A DNA stretch of 26,112 nucleotides from JADCCX01 sp031372765 (GTDB taxonomy: Bacteria > Pseudomonadota > Alphaproteobacteria > Rhizobiales > Beijerinckiaceae). A model generated the notes under the pieces. The model ran no database searches. It worked only from the letters and a program-made list of their open reading frames with translations, and was not told where the DNA came from. Both the position numbers and the translations under genes were made by a program. Shown in pieces: positions 1 to 7,182 of this stretch (the stretch's first letter is position 1; each line of letters begins with the position of its first letter). Location of the stretch: the NCBI GenBank assembly GCA_031372765.1, contig JANMLW010000094.1:1-26112 (forward strand). Reading direction: 5' to 3'.

Positions 1-337
1 CGACCGGGTCATGGTGATGTATCTGGGTGAAGCAGCAGAGATTGGTCCAGTCGACGCAATCTTTGCGCAACCGGCACACCCCTATACCCGTGCGCTTCTG
101 GCAGCCATGCCTTCGATGGACCCAGATAACCGCACACGCACCGCTCCTTTGGCAGGTGATCCGCCAAACCCGATCAATCCACCACCCGGCTGCCGGTTCC
201 ATACACGGTGCAGTCTGGCGCAATCCGTTTGCAGCCAGAACAAGCCTGTGCTTTTCAAACTGCCGCAGGAGCAGCATTTTGCAGCATGCCACATCAGCAT
301 ACCGGGTTCGGGGCATACGGCAGGAGTGACATCATGA
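1..337 (+). CDS. Dipeptide/oligopeptide ABC transporter ATP-binding protein, C-terminal fragment (DppF-like)
   Basis: The gene enters from the left edge (reading frame begins at base 2) and stops with TGA at 335-337, so only about 111 C-terminal residues are visible. They begin inside the post-H-loop region (DRVMVMYLG) and continue into the oligopeptide-transporter C-terminal domain: an HPYTRALLAAMP block followed by NPPPGCRFHTRC with conserved cysteines. This tail is specific to Dpp/Opp-family ATPases and is closest to the DppF type, which powers peptide (or, in many alphaproteobacteria, opine or sugar) import from the periplasm. The stop overlaps the next ATPase start by four bases (ATGA at 334-337), so the two are translationally coupled subunits of one importer. 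The substrate cannot be read from the ATPases, and the Walker motifs lie outside the window. Confidence 0.88.
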   Translation, partial: DRVMVMYLGEAAEIGPVDAIFAQPAHPYTRALLAAMPSMDPDNRTRTAPLAGDPPNPINPPPGCRFHTRCSLAQSVCSQNKPVLFKLPQEQHFAACHISIPGSGHTAGVTS

Positions 338-1293
338 CCTCCGCGCTTGTGGACGTTGCCGATCTCACTGTTCTTTTTGGAGGCGAGCGTGCGGTGCATG
401 CTGTCAACGGCGTCAGCTTCTCACTTGATCCGGGTGAAACGCTGACGATCCTCGGTGAAAGCGGTTCAGGCAAAAGTGTGACGCTCAAGACATTGCTGCG
501 TCTGCTGCCTTCAAACCGTTCCACGGTTGGCGGCAAGGTTCAGGTTGGCGATGTCGATGTGCTCAAACTCGATGGTCGTGCACTGGCGGATCATCGCGGC
601 GGCATGGTGTCCATGATCTTTCAGGACCCTATGCTGGCGCTTGACCCGGTTTATACCATAGGCGAGCAGATCGCCGAGGCTGTCATGCGCCATGAGCAGG
701 TAAGCCGGGCTGATGCCAATGCCCGTGCACTGGATATGCTGACGCGGGTTCGTATTCCCTCACCTGAGCGCCGCCTGAAAGCCTATCCCCATGAAATGTC
801 CGGTGGCATGCGCCAGCGGGCGATGATCGCTCTGGCGCTCGCCTGTCGCCCGAAGGTGCTTCTCGCCGATGAACCGACAACAGCACTTGATGCCACTGTC
901 CAGATTCAGATCCTGCTTCTGCTCAAGGAGTTGCAACGCGAGTTCGGGATGGCCATGGTTTTTGTAACCCACGATATTGGTGTGGCCGTTGAAGTGTCGG
1001 ACCGCATTGCTGTTATGTATGCAGGCAAGTTCGTAGAAACGGGAACGGTGCATGACATTATCCGCAACCCGAAGCATCCCTATACAAAAGGTCTCCTGAC
1101 CGCGAATCTGCATGGTGCGGTCAAGGGCGCCCGCCTTGATGCCATCCCGGGCGCGCCGCCTGCACTTGAAACGGCGCCGACTCTTTGCTCCTTTGCACCA
1201 CGCTGCTCCGCAAGACATGAACGCTGCACGATACAACCACCACCGACAAAGGTCATGGGTAGTGGACGACAGGTGCTTTGCTGGATTGATTGA
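334..1293 (+). CDS. Dipeptide/oligopeptide ABC transporter ATP-binding protein (DppD-like)
   Basis: A 319-residue ATPase of the Dpp/Opp family. In order it shows Walker A GESGSGKSV (41-49), Q-loop FQDPM (about 96-100), signature MSGGMRQR (155-162), Walker B VLLADEPTTALD (about 175-186), the H-loop histidine in THD (213), and the HPYTKGLL plus cysteine-rich C-terminal oligopeptide domain (from about 258). ATG at 334 is preferred over an in-frame ATG at 208, because it overlaps the previous stop by four bases, has a GGAG ribosome site at 323-326, and starts just before the ABC fold. It is the last gene of a + strand operon whose permeases and binding protein must lie left of the window. The order F-like then D-like is reversed relative to E. 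coli dpp. Substrate unknown. Confidence 0.93.
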   Translation: MTSALVDVADLTVLFGGERAVHAVNGVSFSLDPGETLTILGESGSGKSVTLKTLLRLLPSNRSTVGGKVQVGDVDVLKLDGRALADHRGGMVSMIFQDPMLALDPVYTIGEQIAEAVMRHEQVSRADANARALDMLTRVRIPSPERRLKAYPHEMSGGMRQRAMIALALACRPKVLLADEPTTALDATVQIQILLLLKELQREFGMAMVFVTHDIGVAVEVSDRIAVMYAGKFVETGTVHDIIRNPKHPYTKGLLTANLHGAVKGARLDAIPGAPPALETAPTLCSFAPRCSARHERCTIQPPPTKVMGSGRQVLCWID

Positions 1294-1382
1294 TGTGAGC
1301 TGCATACACGCGGACGCGCAAGGCAAATCACTCCCCGCGATAACAGAGGCTGAGAAGAGCTTGCGGCTCATGCAATATTAGC

Positions 1383-1430
1383 GGTTTGGCGGTGCAAAGC
1401 ATTGCATTGGAAACCACAACGGTCTTTTTC
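1383..1430 (+). terminator. Possible terminator of the dpp-like operon
   Basis: GGTTT (1383-1387) can pair with AAACC (1411-1415), enclosing a second stem TGCAA (1393-1397) with TTGCA (1402-1406). A five-T run lies at 1425-1429 on the + strand. The T run is about 9 bases past the stem and the outer stem is A/T-rich, so this is a weak candidate. Confidence 0.25.
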
Positions 1431-1441
1431 AATGGATTTGT

Positions 1442-1479
1442 TTGCAGCGCATCAACGGAAACAAGGCGTCGCGCTGCAA
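1442..1479. repeat. 9-bp inverted repeat with 20-bp spacer
   Basis: TTGCAGCGC (1442-1450) and GCGCTGCAA (1471-1479) are perfect inverse complements, separated by 20 bases that do not extend the stem. The position downstream of both converging operons suggests an mRNA end structure or bidirectional pause site. No T tract follows directly on either strand, so it is not a standard intrinsic terminator. Confidence 0.5.
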
Positions 1480-1651
1480 TGACAATTTGAACTAAAGCCT
1501 CTTTACTTCAATCACATAGGTGTTCGTATCTTTATCCGGCTCCGGGCACCAAGTTGCCCTTGAGAACTGAACGCTTTTGTTGTTTGCGTACCGGCTTCAA
1601 AAGAACTGCTTTGGAGACCTGATCTTTAAAGAAATGAAAAATGTTGGCTGT

Positions 1652-2365
1652 TTATACTGCGGCGGCCATGGCAAAACGGCGCAAGACGCGAAATCGCTGT
1701 TCAGGCTCATCCTGCCAGAAGAGCAACATGGCATCCACCTTGAGATGGGCGGTGCCAAGCTCGTTGGCCATCACGTCCGCCAGCTTGTCCGCAATTTCGG
1801 CAATCTCATTTACCTCGGCACTGAGTGTCATGTGAAAATGGTAGTCGGCGCCAATGTGGGGGTAGCCGAAACGATCAAGAGCATCGCGCTGCCGGTCGGT
1901 CAGGGAATCGGGCTTTCGCAACCGCCTTTCATCCTCTGTCAAAGGGGCGCGGAAGCGATCAAAAGCGCGGACAGTGTCGTGCTCCAGTGCGGTGAGTTCG
2001 GGAGAGGCGCGCATGGGCAAAAGCGCTGCAAAGCCTCGCCCCCCCGCGCTCCCAATGGCCTTGACGGCCAATGGACCAAGATCAAAGGTTGGCCGCAAGC
2101 GACTGAACTGCGTGAGCTCTTTTTCCAGTTCCGCAAGCGTTGCATCCTGCGAAAGGCGGAAGGGTGCCTTGAGCGTGGCGTGGAAGCCGTAGGTGCGCGG
2201 CCGCTCTGTCATACTGCGCCAAACCGCGGGCTCGATGCCGACCGGCGCAAAACCAAACATCTCCGAACCACTCGCAGCGTCATAGCCCAGCACGCGCGAA
2301 CCGAAATGCCACAAGCGCGAATCCGGTGGCGGCGCAAGATAGATGGCATAACGGGGGTCACGCAT
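1652..2365 (-). CDS. DUF1045 phosphonate-operon protein, 2H phosphoesterase fold
   Basis: A 237-residue protein matching the DUF1045 / phosphonate-metabolism-associated family that recurs in alphaproteobacterial phn operons. It carries the two H-x-T-x motifs that define 2H phosphoesterases: HATL at 62-65 within YGFHATLKAPF, and HMTL at 178-181 within YHFHMTL. The N-terminal RYAIYLAPPPDS is also typical. There is no signal peptide, so it is cytosolic. It is the last gene of the operon and starts inside phnN (8-bp overlap), so it is co-translated with the enzyme that uses ribose 1,5-bisphosphate. Known 2H enzymes open cyclic phosphates; since no phnP gene is seen, it is a good candidate for the 5-phosphoribosyl 1,2-cyclic phosphate phosphodiesterase step. 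The family assignment is firm; the specific reaction is inference. Confidence 0.9.
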   Translation of the reverse strand: MRDPRYAIYLAPPPDSRLWHFGSRVLGYDAASGSEMFGFAPVGIEPAVWRSMTERPRTYGFHATLKAPFRLSQDATLAELEKELTQFSRLRPTFDLGPLAVKAIGSAGGRGFAALLPMRASPELTALEHDTVRAFDRFRAPLTEDERRLRKPDSLTDRQRDALDRFGYPHIGADYHFHMTLSAEVNEIAEIADKLADVMANELGTAHLKVDAMLLFWQDEPEQRFRVLRRFAMAAAV

Positions 2366-2999
2366 ACGGAACCGATGTCCCTGTTGGCAAGGTGTCGACG
2401 AGAGCCAGCAATGCCTGCTGCAGCAAGTACAGCGATCCCGTAAGATTATCCGAGTTGTTAATTGTCATGTCGGCCTGCACGGTTGCATCCTGCTGCAATG
2501 CCCTTGCGAGACGCGCCTGTTGTGCCTGAACATCCTCGCGGCCTCTAGCCATCAGACGCAGCGCCAATACCTCCGGTGCTGCCATGACATGCACGACAAG
2601 ATGGCAGCGGAAGCGCAGGCGAATCTCTGGCAGAACAGCGCGGGAAACATTGGCAATGACGATCCGCCCTTGCACCAGTTCTGATCCAAGTCCCGCTGGT
2701 AGGCCATAGGACAATCCATTGGCCGCCCATGACAGGAGCAGGGCATTGCAGACACTCAATGCGGCAAATTCGGCGGGCGTGACGCTATCATGGTCTTCAC
2801 TGCAATCACCCTGGCGCGTGATGATGCGTCTGGCGAAGACAAACCGCCGGTCATGGGACAACCGCTCCTGAACACCGCGGATCAAGGTGTCCTTGCCTGC
2901 ACCGCTTGGACCGGCAACAGCCACGAAACAACCGCTGTCAAATCCGGCCATGGCAGCATGCGATGGAAGACCGCTCATCGTGTTGTCATGCCTGCTCAA
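2358..2999 (-). CDS. phnN: Ribose 1,5-bisphosphate phosphokinase PhnN
   Basis: PhnN phosphorylates ribose 1,5-bisphosphate with ATP to give PRPP, the last step of the C-P lyase pathway. The protein (213 residues from the longest start) has a guanylate-kinase-like P-loop GPSGAGKDT (30-38) followed by ARRIITR (56-62), as in PhnN proteins. The longest start is TTG at 2999, which overlaps the phnM stop as TTGA and has AAGGA about 11 bases upstream. ATG at 2978 (beginning MSGLPSHA) is a reasonable alternative giving 206 residues, with a poorer ribosome site. The gene ends eight bases inside the DUF1045 gene. The family usually has about 185-200 residues, so the N-terminal extension before the P-loop is slightly long. 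Confidence 0.9.
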   Translation of the reverse strand: MSRHDNTMSGLPSHAAMAGFDSGCFVAVAGPSGAGKDTLIRGVQERLSHDRRFVFARRIITRQGDCSEDHDSVTPAEFAALSVCNALLLSWAANGLSYGLPAGLGSELVQGRIVIANVSRAVLPEIRLRFRCHLVVHVMAAPEVLALRLMARGREDVQAQQARLARALQQDATVQADMTINNSDNLTGSLYLLQQALLALVDTLPTGTSVPYA

Positions 3000-4141
3000 G
3001 CGACACGGCGTCCTTCGCGCAGAATCTCGCGGATGACAGGTTGATCGTTCATCATCCCGACCCGGATCATATCTGCACGTTTGCCAACCGCGATCTCTCC
3101 GCGATCAGCAAGCCCGAGTGCATGGGCAGGATTTTTCGACACAAGACGGATGGCGCCCGGCAATCCCTCGATACCAGGGCAATCCGCGAGGTGGAATGCG
3201 CCAAGAAGTAAACTGGCAGGCACATAGTCAGATGACAGGATATCCAGCATCCCCGCATCCGCCAGACTGCGCGCCGCGACATTGCCTGAATGGCTGCCAC
3301 CACGAACGACATTCGGCGCGCCCATGACAGTGGCCATGCCCGCTTCCCGGGAGGCGGCAGCTGAATCAAGCGTCGTCGGAAACTCGGCGACTGTCACTCC
3401 CTCCGCGACCGAGCTTTTCACCTCATCGAGCGTGGTGTCATCGTGGCTGGCAAGCTTGATGCCACGCGCGTGGGCAAGGGCCACCACCGCAGGTCGATTG
3501 GTGGCTGCCCACGAAGCGCCGGTTAGTTGGCGACGACGCACCACCTCCAGCATTTCATCCATCGATTTGCCGGTCTTCCCACCGTAATAGATGAAGTACT
3601 TGTCGATATCGCTGAACTGGCGCTGGCCAGGTGTGTGATCCATCAGTGAGATAAGGTGAACCGGAAAACGCTCGAGAAAAGCTGTGAGCGTGCTTACGGC
3701 ATCACTGGAGGGAACCTCGCAGCGGATATGCGTCAGATGCTCGGCCTTGAGATACCCGGCTTGACCGGCGCTTGCGATGGTTTGTGCAAAATCGAACACC
3801 AACGTGCCAAATCCTGCACGGTTTTCATGTTCGTCAATGCCGATCCTGAGGGAATCGAATACCGTGGTGATACCCGATGCTGCTATTTGTGCATCGTAGG
3901 ACAGTACCGCGCTGACTGCATTCCATTCCACCTTAGGGCGCGGCATGTAGTGTGCTTCCAGATGATCTGTGTGGATCTCGACGAGGCCCGGCAGCAGGAA
4001 GTCGCCACCAAGATCGATGCCACCGTCGGGACCCTTGCCGTCTCCAACCTCAAGGATCACGCCTTCACTAACCACTGCGAAGCCGCGGAAGCGGTCGCTC
4101 GCCGTGACAATCTCGGCATTGGTGAATATCTGAACAGTCAT
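2996..4141 (-). CDS. phnM: Alpha-D-ribose 1-methylphosphonate 5-triphosphate diphosphatase PhnM
   Basis: PhnM removes pyrophosphate from the ribose 5-triphosphate of the phosphonate-ribose intermediate, making the 5-phosphate substrate of PhnJ. This 381-residue protein belongs to the amidohydrolase superfamily: a small N-terminal beta domain, a metal-site motif in VEIHTDHLE (about 54-62), the PhnM-typical LMDHTPGQRQF (166-176), KLASHDDTT with a further ligand histidine at 233, and a C-terminal KRADMIRV. Length agrees with E. coli PhnM (about 378). The start overlaps the hexapeptide transferase stop by four bases (ATGA at 4138-4141), and the end overlaps phnN. Cytosolic. Confidence 0.95.
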   Translation of the reverse strand: MTVQIFTNAEIVTASDRFRGFAVVSEGVILEVGDGKGPDGGIDLGGDFLLPGLVEIHTDHLEAHYMPRPKVEWNAVSAVLSYDAQIAASGITTVFDSLRIGIDEHENRAGFGTLVFDFAQTIASAGQAGYLKAEHLTHIRCEVPSSDAVSTLTAFLERFPVHLISLMDHTPGQRQFSDIDKYFIYYGGKTGKSMDEMLEVVRRRQLTGASWAATNRPAVVALAHARGIKLASHDDTTLDEVKSSVAEGVTVAEFPTTLDSAAASREAGMATVMGAPNVVRGGSHSGNVAARSLADAGMLDILSSDYVPASLLLGAFHLADCPGIEGLPGAIRLVSKNPAHALGLADRGEIAVGKRADMIRVGMMNDQPVIREILREGRRVA

Positions 4142-4800
4142 CGATGGATCTCATGCTTAGCCAGGAAGGCTGCGATATCAAGCGACCGGAAATCGTCGAG
4201 CGAATCACGCAACTGCGCGTGGCTCCAGTCCCACCATGCCAGGCGATCAAGGCGCTCCCCCGTCAGGGAGTCGAACCGCTCGCGGATCAGTCTGGCGGGA
4301 ACGCCGCCGACGATGGTGTAGGGGGAGACGTCCTTGCTGACGACTGCGCCTGCGCCGATCACGGCACCATTGCCGACGGTTACGCCCGGCAACACCGTGG
4401 CACCGTGCCCGATCCAGACGTCGTGTCCGATTGAGACAGCATTCTCGCGCCGCCAGCTGAACAGCGATTCTTCGCGGTCCGCGTCAGGCCAATAGTCATT
4501 GGCGCGATAGGTGAAGTGATGCAGCGTCGCCCGCCAGGTTGGATGATTGGTGGCATTGAGGCGGACATGGGAGGCCATGTTGACAAACTTGCCAATTCTT
4601 GCGGCCCAGACCTCGCATTCCTGCATCATGTAGGAGTAGTCACCAATCTCCGCTTCGCCCACTTTGCAGCGTTCAGCGATCTCCGTGTAACGCCCGACGG
4701 TTGAGGCAGTGACTTGGGCGGTGGGATGAATCAGAGGCTCCTCGGACAGGCGCGTGATCACGCCATCGCGCTGCCAGTCCGCCTGAGATTGCGCGGTCAT
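4138..4800 (-). CDS. Phosphonate-operon hexapeptide-repeat acyltransferase
   Basis: A 220-residue left-handed beta-helix protein of the phn-associated hexapeptide transferase family. Isoleucine/valine-led hexapeptide repeats are visible at about 24-72 and again at 122-165 (IGHDVWIGHGATVL at 124-137, GAVIGAGAVVSKDV at 145-158), ending in the typical YTIVGGVPARLIRERF. An NHPTWRATLHHFTY loop (85-98) interrupts the helix and probably forms the active site, as in xenobiotic or sugar O-acetyltransferases. It sits between phnL and phnM with four-base overlaps on both sides. The acceptor is unknown; it could acetylate an aminoalkylphosphonate (the job of the unrelated PhnO in E. coli) or a pathway intermediate. 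The family is recognised; the reaction is not established from sequence. Confidence 0.88.
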   Translation of the reverse strand: MTAQSQADWQRDGVITRLSEEPLIHPTAQVTASTVGRYTEIAERCKVGEAEIGDYSYMMQECEVWAARIGKFVNMASHVRLNATNHPTWRATLHHFTYRANDYWPDADREESLFSWRRENAVSIGHDVWIGHGATVLPGVTVGNGAVIGAGAVVSKDVSPYTIVGGVPARLIRERFDSLTGERLDRLAWWDWSHAQLRDSLDDFRSLDIAAFLAKHEIHR

Positions 4801-5519
4801 GCTGCCACCTGACGCGAAGGTGCAAAAGAACTGACGTCCAGAATTCTGTCAGCCGTGCGCTCGCGCATGTCCTGATCGTGGAAGATGCCCAGGAATGCAG
4901 TTCCGTCAGCCTTGCGCTTCTGGATAAGCGCCAGCACGGCATCACGGTTCGCGGCATCCAGCGATGCTGTCGGCTCATCAAGAATGAGCAGGCTGTGATT
5001 GCCCGCGAAACCGCGCGCGATATTGACGCGCTGCTGCTCTCCGCCCGAAAAGGTGGAAGGAGGGAGCGACCACAGTCTCTCGGGCAGGTTGAGCAATGTC
5101 AGAAGCGTTGCCGCACGGGCGCGGCCTTCCTCGATTGACAAACCGACCGCAAGCGCGGGCTCAGCAACGATATCAAGGGTCGCAACACGCGGAATGACAC
5201 GCAGGAACTGGCTGACATAGCCCATTGTACGACGCCGCACAGCAAGGATCGTGCGCGTGTCGGCGGACGCCAGATCGATCATTGCACCGTCGTGACGCAC
5301 ACGAATTTCGCCGGAGCCGGTCAAATAGTTGCCATAGATCATCTTCAGGATTGACGACTTGCCCGCACCGGACGGACCGCCCAGCACGACACATTCGCAG
5401 GCAAAAAGATCGAATGTCGCGTTCTCCACCACTGGCAACCGTGCGCCGCCATGGAGATGCAGCGTGAAGCCCTTTGAAAGCCCCTTTACCGAGAGAACAG
5501 GTTCATTCATGCGGGTCAT
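4797..5519 (-). CDS. phnL: C-P lyase complex ABC-type subunit PhnL
   Basis: PhnL is an ATP-binding protein required with PhnG, H and I for the nucleosidase step that attaches the phosphonate to C1 of the ribose of ATP. This 240-residue protein has Walker A GPSGAGKSS (48-56), the Q-loop in YVSQF, signature FSGGEQQRVNIARGF (147-161), Walker B LLILDEPTASLD (167-178) and the H-loop in FHD (204). SQFLRVIPRV after the Q-loop and NIARGF after the signature are PhnL hallmarks. ATG at 5519 overlaps the phnK stop by four bases; a second ATG four codons in is possible. No cognate membrane protein is expected, because PhnL works in the soluble complex. Confidence 0.95.
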   Translation of the reverse strand: MTRMNEPVLSVKGLSKGFTLHLHGGARLPVVENATFDLFACECVVLGGPSGAGKSSILKMIYGNYLTGSGEIRVRHDGAMIDLASADTRTILAVRRRTMGYVSQFLRVIPRVATLDIVAEPALAVGLSIEEGRARAATLLTLLNLPERLWSLPPSTFSGGEQQRVNIARGFAGNHSLLILDEPTASLDAANRDAVLALIQKRKADGTAFLGIFHDQDMRERTADRILDVSSFAPSRQVAA

Positions 5520-6289
5520 GCGGCGAGCACCGAGGAAACAAGAAGCTGCGTGTAGGGAGCCTGCGGATCGTCGAGAACGCGGTCTGTCAGGCCAGTCTCG
5601 ATGACATGCCCCTGTTTCATGACAAGGATACGATGGGAGAGCAAACGCGCCACGGCAAGATCATGCGTTACCAGGACGACGGCAAGGCCCATATCGGCCA
5701 CGAGACCGCGAATGAGATCAAGCAATCGCGCCTGCACGGAAACGTCAAGGCCGCCGGTCGGTTCATCCATGAACACAAGGCGCGGGCTAGTGACAAGATT
5801 GCGTGCTATCTGTAGCCGCTGACGCATGCCGCCCGAATAGGTTGTCGGCTTATGGTCCATGCGATCCGTGTCGATCTCGACACGTGTGAGCCAATCGGCT
5901 GCCGACAGCCGAATATCGCTGTAGTTGCGATCGCCGATAGCCATCAAGCGTTCGCCGATGTTGCCGCCAGCACTGACATTCATGCGCAAGCCGTGGCTCG
6001 CGTCCTGATGCACAAAGCCCCAATCCGTGCGCATCAGCAGGCGGCGTTCGGCTTCGCCCAGATCATCAAGGCTGCGCACAACACCATCACGCATGCGGTA
6101 GCGAACCTCACCGGCATCCGGCGTCATGCGACCGGCAAGAATGTTCAGGAGCGTTGATTTTCCGGAGCCGGATTCACCAACAATGGCGAGCACTTCACCT
6201 TCATCGAGCGTGAAGGAAACATGAGCGCAGGCGTTGATGCCGCCGTAGCGCTTGGTCAGACCCTCGGCAGTCAGGAGTGGCGATGTCAT
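5516..6289 (-). CDS. phnK: C-P lyase complex ABC-type subunit PhnK
   Basis: PhnK binds the PhnG2H2I2J2 core through PhnJ and uses ATP during C-P lyase turnover. The 257-residue protein shows Walker A GESGSGKST (38-46), HQD in the Q-loop (94-96), signature YSGGMRQRLQIARN (141-154), Walker B LVFMDEPTGGLD (161-172) and the H-loop in VTHD (199). The LMRTDWGFVHQ segment is typical of PhnK, and the tail (PQAPYTQLLVSSVL) resembles Dpp-type ATPases, its nearest relatives. It overlaps phnJ upstream and phnL downstream by four bases each. Confidence 0.96.
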   Translation of the reverse strand: MTSPLLTAEGLTKRYGGINACAHVSFTLDEGEVLAIVGESGSGKSTLLNILAGRMTPDAGEVRYRMRDGVVRSLDDLGEAERRLLMRTDWGFVHQDASHGLRMNVSAGGNIGERLMAIGDRNYSDIRLSAADWLTRVEIDTDRMDHKPTTYSGGMRQRLQIARNLVTSPRLVFMDEPTGGLDVSVQARLLDLIRGLVADMGLAVVLVTHDLAVARLLSHRILVMKQGHVIETGLTDRVLDDPQAPYTQLLVSSVLAA

Positions 6290-7182
6290 TCGGCAGCCTC
6301 TATGCGCGCCATTGCGTCCAATGGCGCATCCGCCAGCTGATCACCACGGTGCCCATGGGCGCGCCGCTCTTCGCAGTGGTCCGTATCCGAACAGACATAC
6401 ATCCTCCCGCCCTTGTCGTCGGTCACGACCTCATCAAGGTAGCTGTCCGTTGCGTTGCAGAGTGCGCAGGGATGATCAAACGTGTTGCGCTCGAACGGGT
6501 AGTCCTCGAAGTCGAGCGACACGACCGTGGTGTATGGTGGGACCGCATAAATGCGCTTTTCCCGTCCTGCACCGAAGAGCTGGAGCGCGGGAGAATTATT
6601 CATCTTTGGGTTGTCGAATTTTGGTATGGGCGACGGGTCCATGACATAGCGGCCCGCGACCTCGACAGGATAGGCATAGGCGGTGGCGATATGCCCGTGC
6701 CTGGCGATATCTTCGTAAAGTTTCACATGCATCAGACCATATTCAGACAGCGCATGCATGGTGCGTGTCTCTGTCTCGCGCGGCTCCAGGAATCGTAGCG
6801 GCTCTGGGATCGGCACTTGGTAGACCAACACCTGGTTTGCTGTCAGTGGCTCCTCAGGTACGCGATGACGGGTCTGGATAATCGTCGCCTCGGCTGTCCG
6901 CGTCGTCACGGCAACGTTGGCTGTCTTGGCGAAAAAGGCGCGGATGGAGACAGCATTCGTTGTGTCATCTGCTCCTTGGTCGATAACCTTCAGCACATCG
7001 TTCGGGCCAAGAATGGCCGCTGTCACTTGCACGCCACCAGTGCCCCATCCATAGGGCATTGGCATCTCGCGGCTGGCGAAGGGCACCTGATAGCCGGGGA
7101 TCGCGATGGCCTTAAGGATCGCGCGGCGGATCATCCGCTTGGTCTGTTCGTCGAGATAGGCGAAGTTATAGGCGGGTGTCAT
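6286..7182 (-). CDS. phnJ: Carbon-phosphorus lyase, radical SAM enzyme PhnJ
   Basis: PhnJ cleaves the C-P bond of 5-phosphoribosyl 1-phosphonate by radical chemistry, releasing the alkane and 5-phosphoribosyl 1,2-cyclic phosphate. The 298-residue protein has the non-canonical cluster motif C-x2-C-x21-C-x5-C at Cys239, Cys242, Cys264 and Cys270; the first three correspond to the Fe-S ligands and Cys270 to the thiyl-radical cysteine (Cys272 in E. coli). The N-terminal AIPGYQVPF with Gly30 corresponds to the glycine next to the active site (Gly32 in E. coli). All key residues are present, so the enzyme should be active. The length is slightly above E. coli PhnJ (281) because of a C-terminal extension after Cys270. 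It overlaps phnI and phnK by four bases each. Confidence 0.98.
   Translation of the reverse strand: MTPAYNFAYLDEQTKRMIRRAILKAIAIPGYQVPFASREMPMPYGWGTGGVQVTAAILGPNDVLKVIDQGADDTTNAVSIRAFFAKTANVAVTTRTAEATIIQTRHRVPEEPLTANQVLVYQVPIPEPLRFLEPRETETRTMHALSEYGLMHVKLYEDIARHGHIATAYAYPVEVAGRYVMDPSPIPKFDNPKMNNSPALQLFGAGREKRIYAVPPYTTVVSLDFEDYPFERNTFDHPCALCNATDSYLDEVVTDDKGGRMYVCSDTDHCEERRAHGHRGDQLADAPLDAMARIEAAE

Larger units (their letters stand above)
1294..1651. other. Convergent intergenic region between the dpp-like and phn operons
   Basis: A 358-bp stretch separates the 3' ends of two converging operons. No reading frame here resembles a protein; open frames entering it are antisense to the 2H-phosphoesterase gene. 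It is AT-richer than its flanks and holds a possible terminator stem (1383-1430), a 9-bp inverted repeat with a 20-base spacer (1442-1479) and a small GGGCA/TGCCC hairpin (1544-1559). No tRNA or other RNA gene was recognised. Confidence 0.6.

Noticed and set aside
1544..1559. GGGCA/TGCCC hairpin as the terminator of the phn operon
   Set aside because: Five-base-pair stem with no T run on the minus strand.
1577..2443. Long + strand open frame opposite the DUF1045 gene (288 codons)
   Set aside because: It is an antisense shadow: the opposite frame has clear 2H motifs and coupling to phnN, while this one has no recognisable domain or ribosome site.
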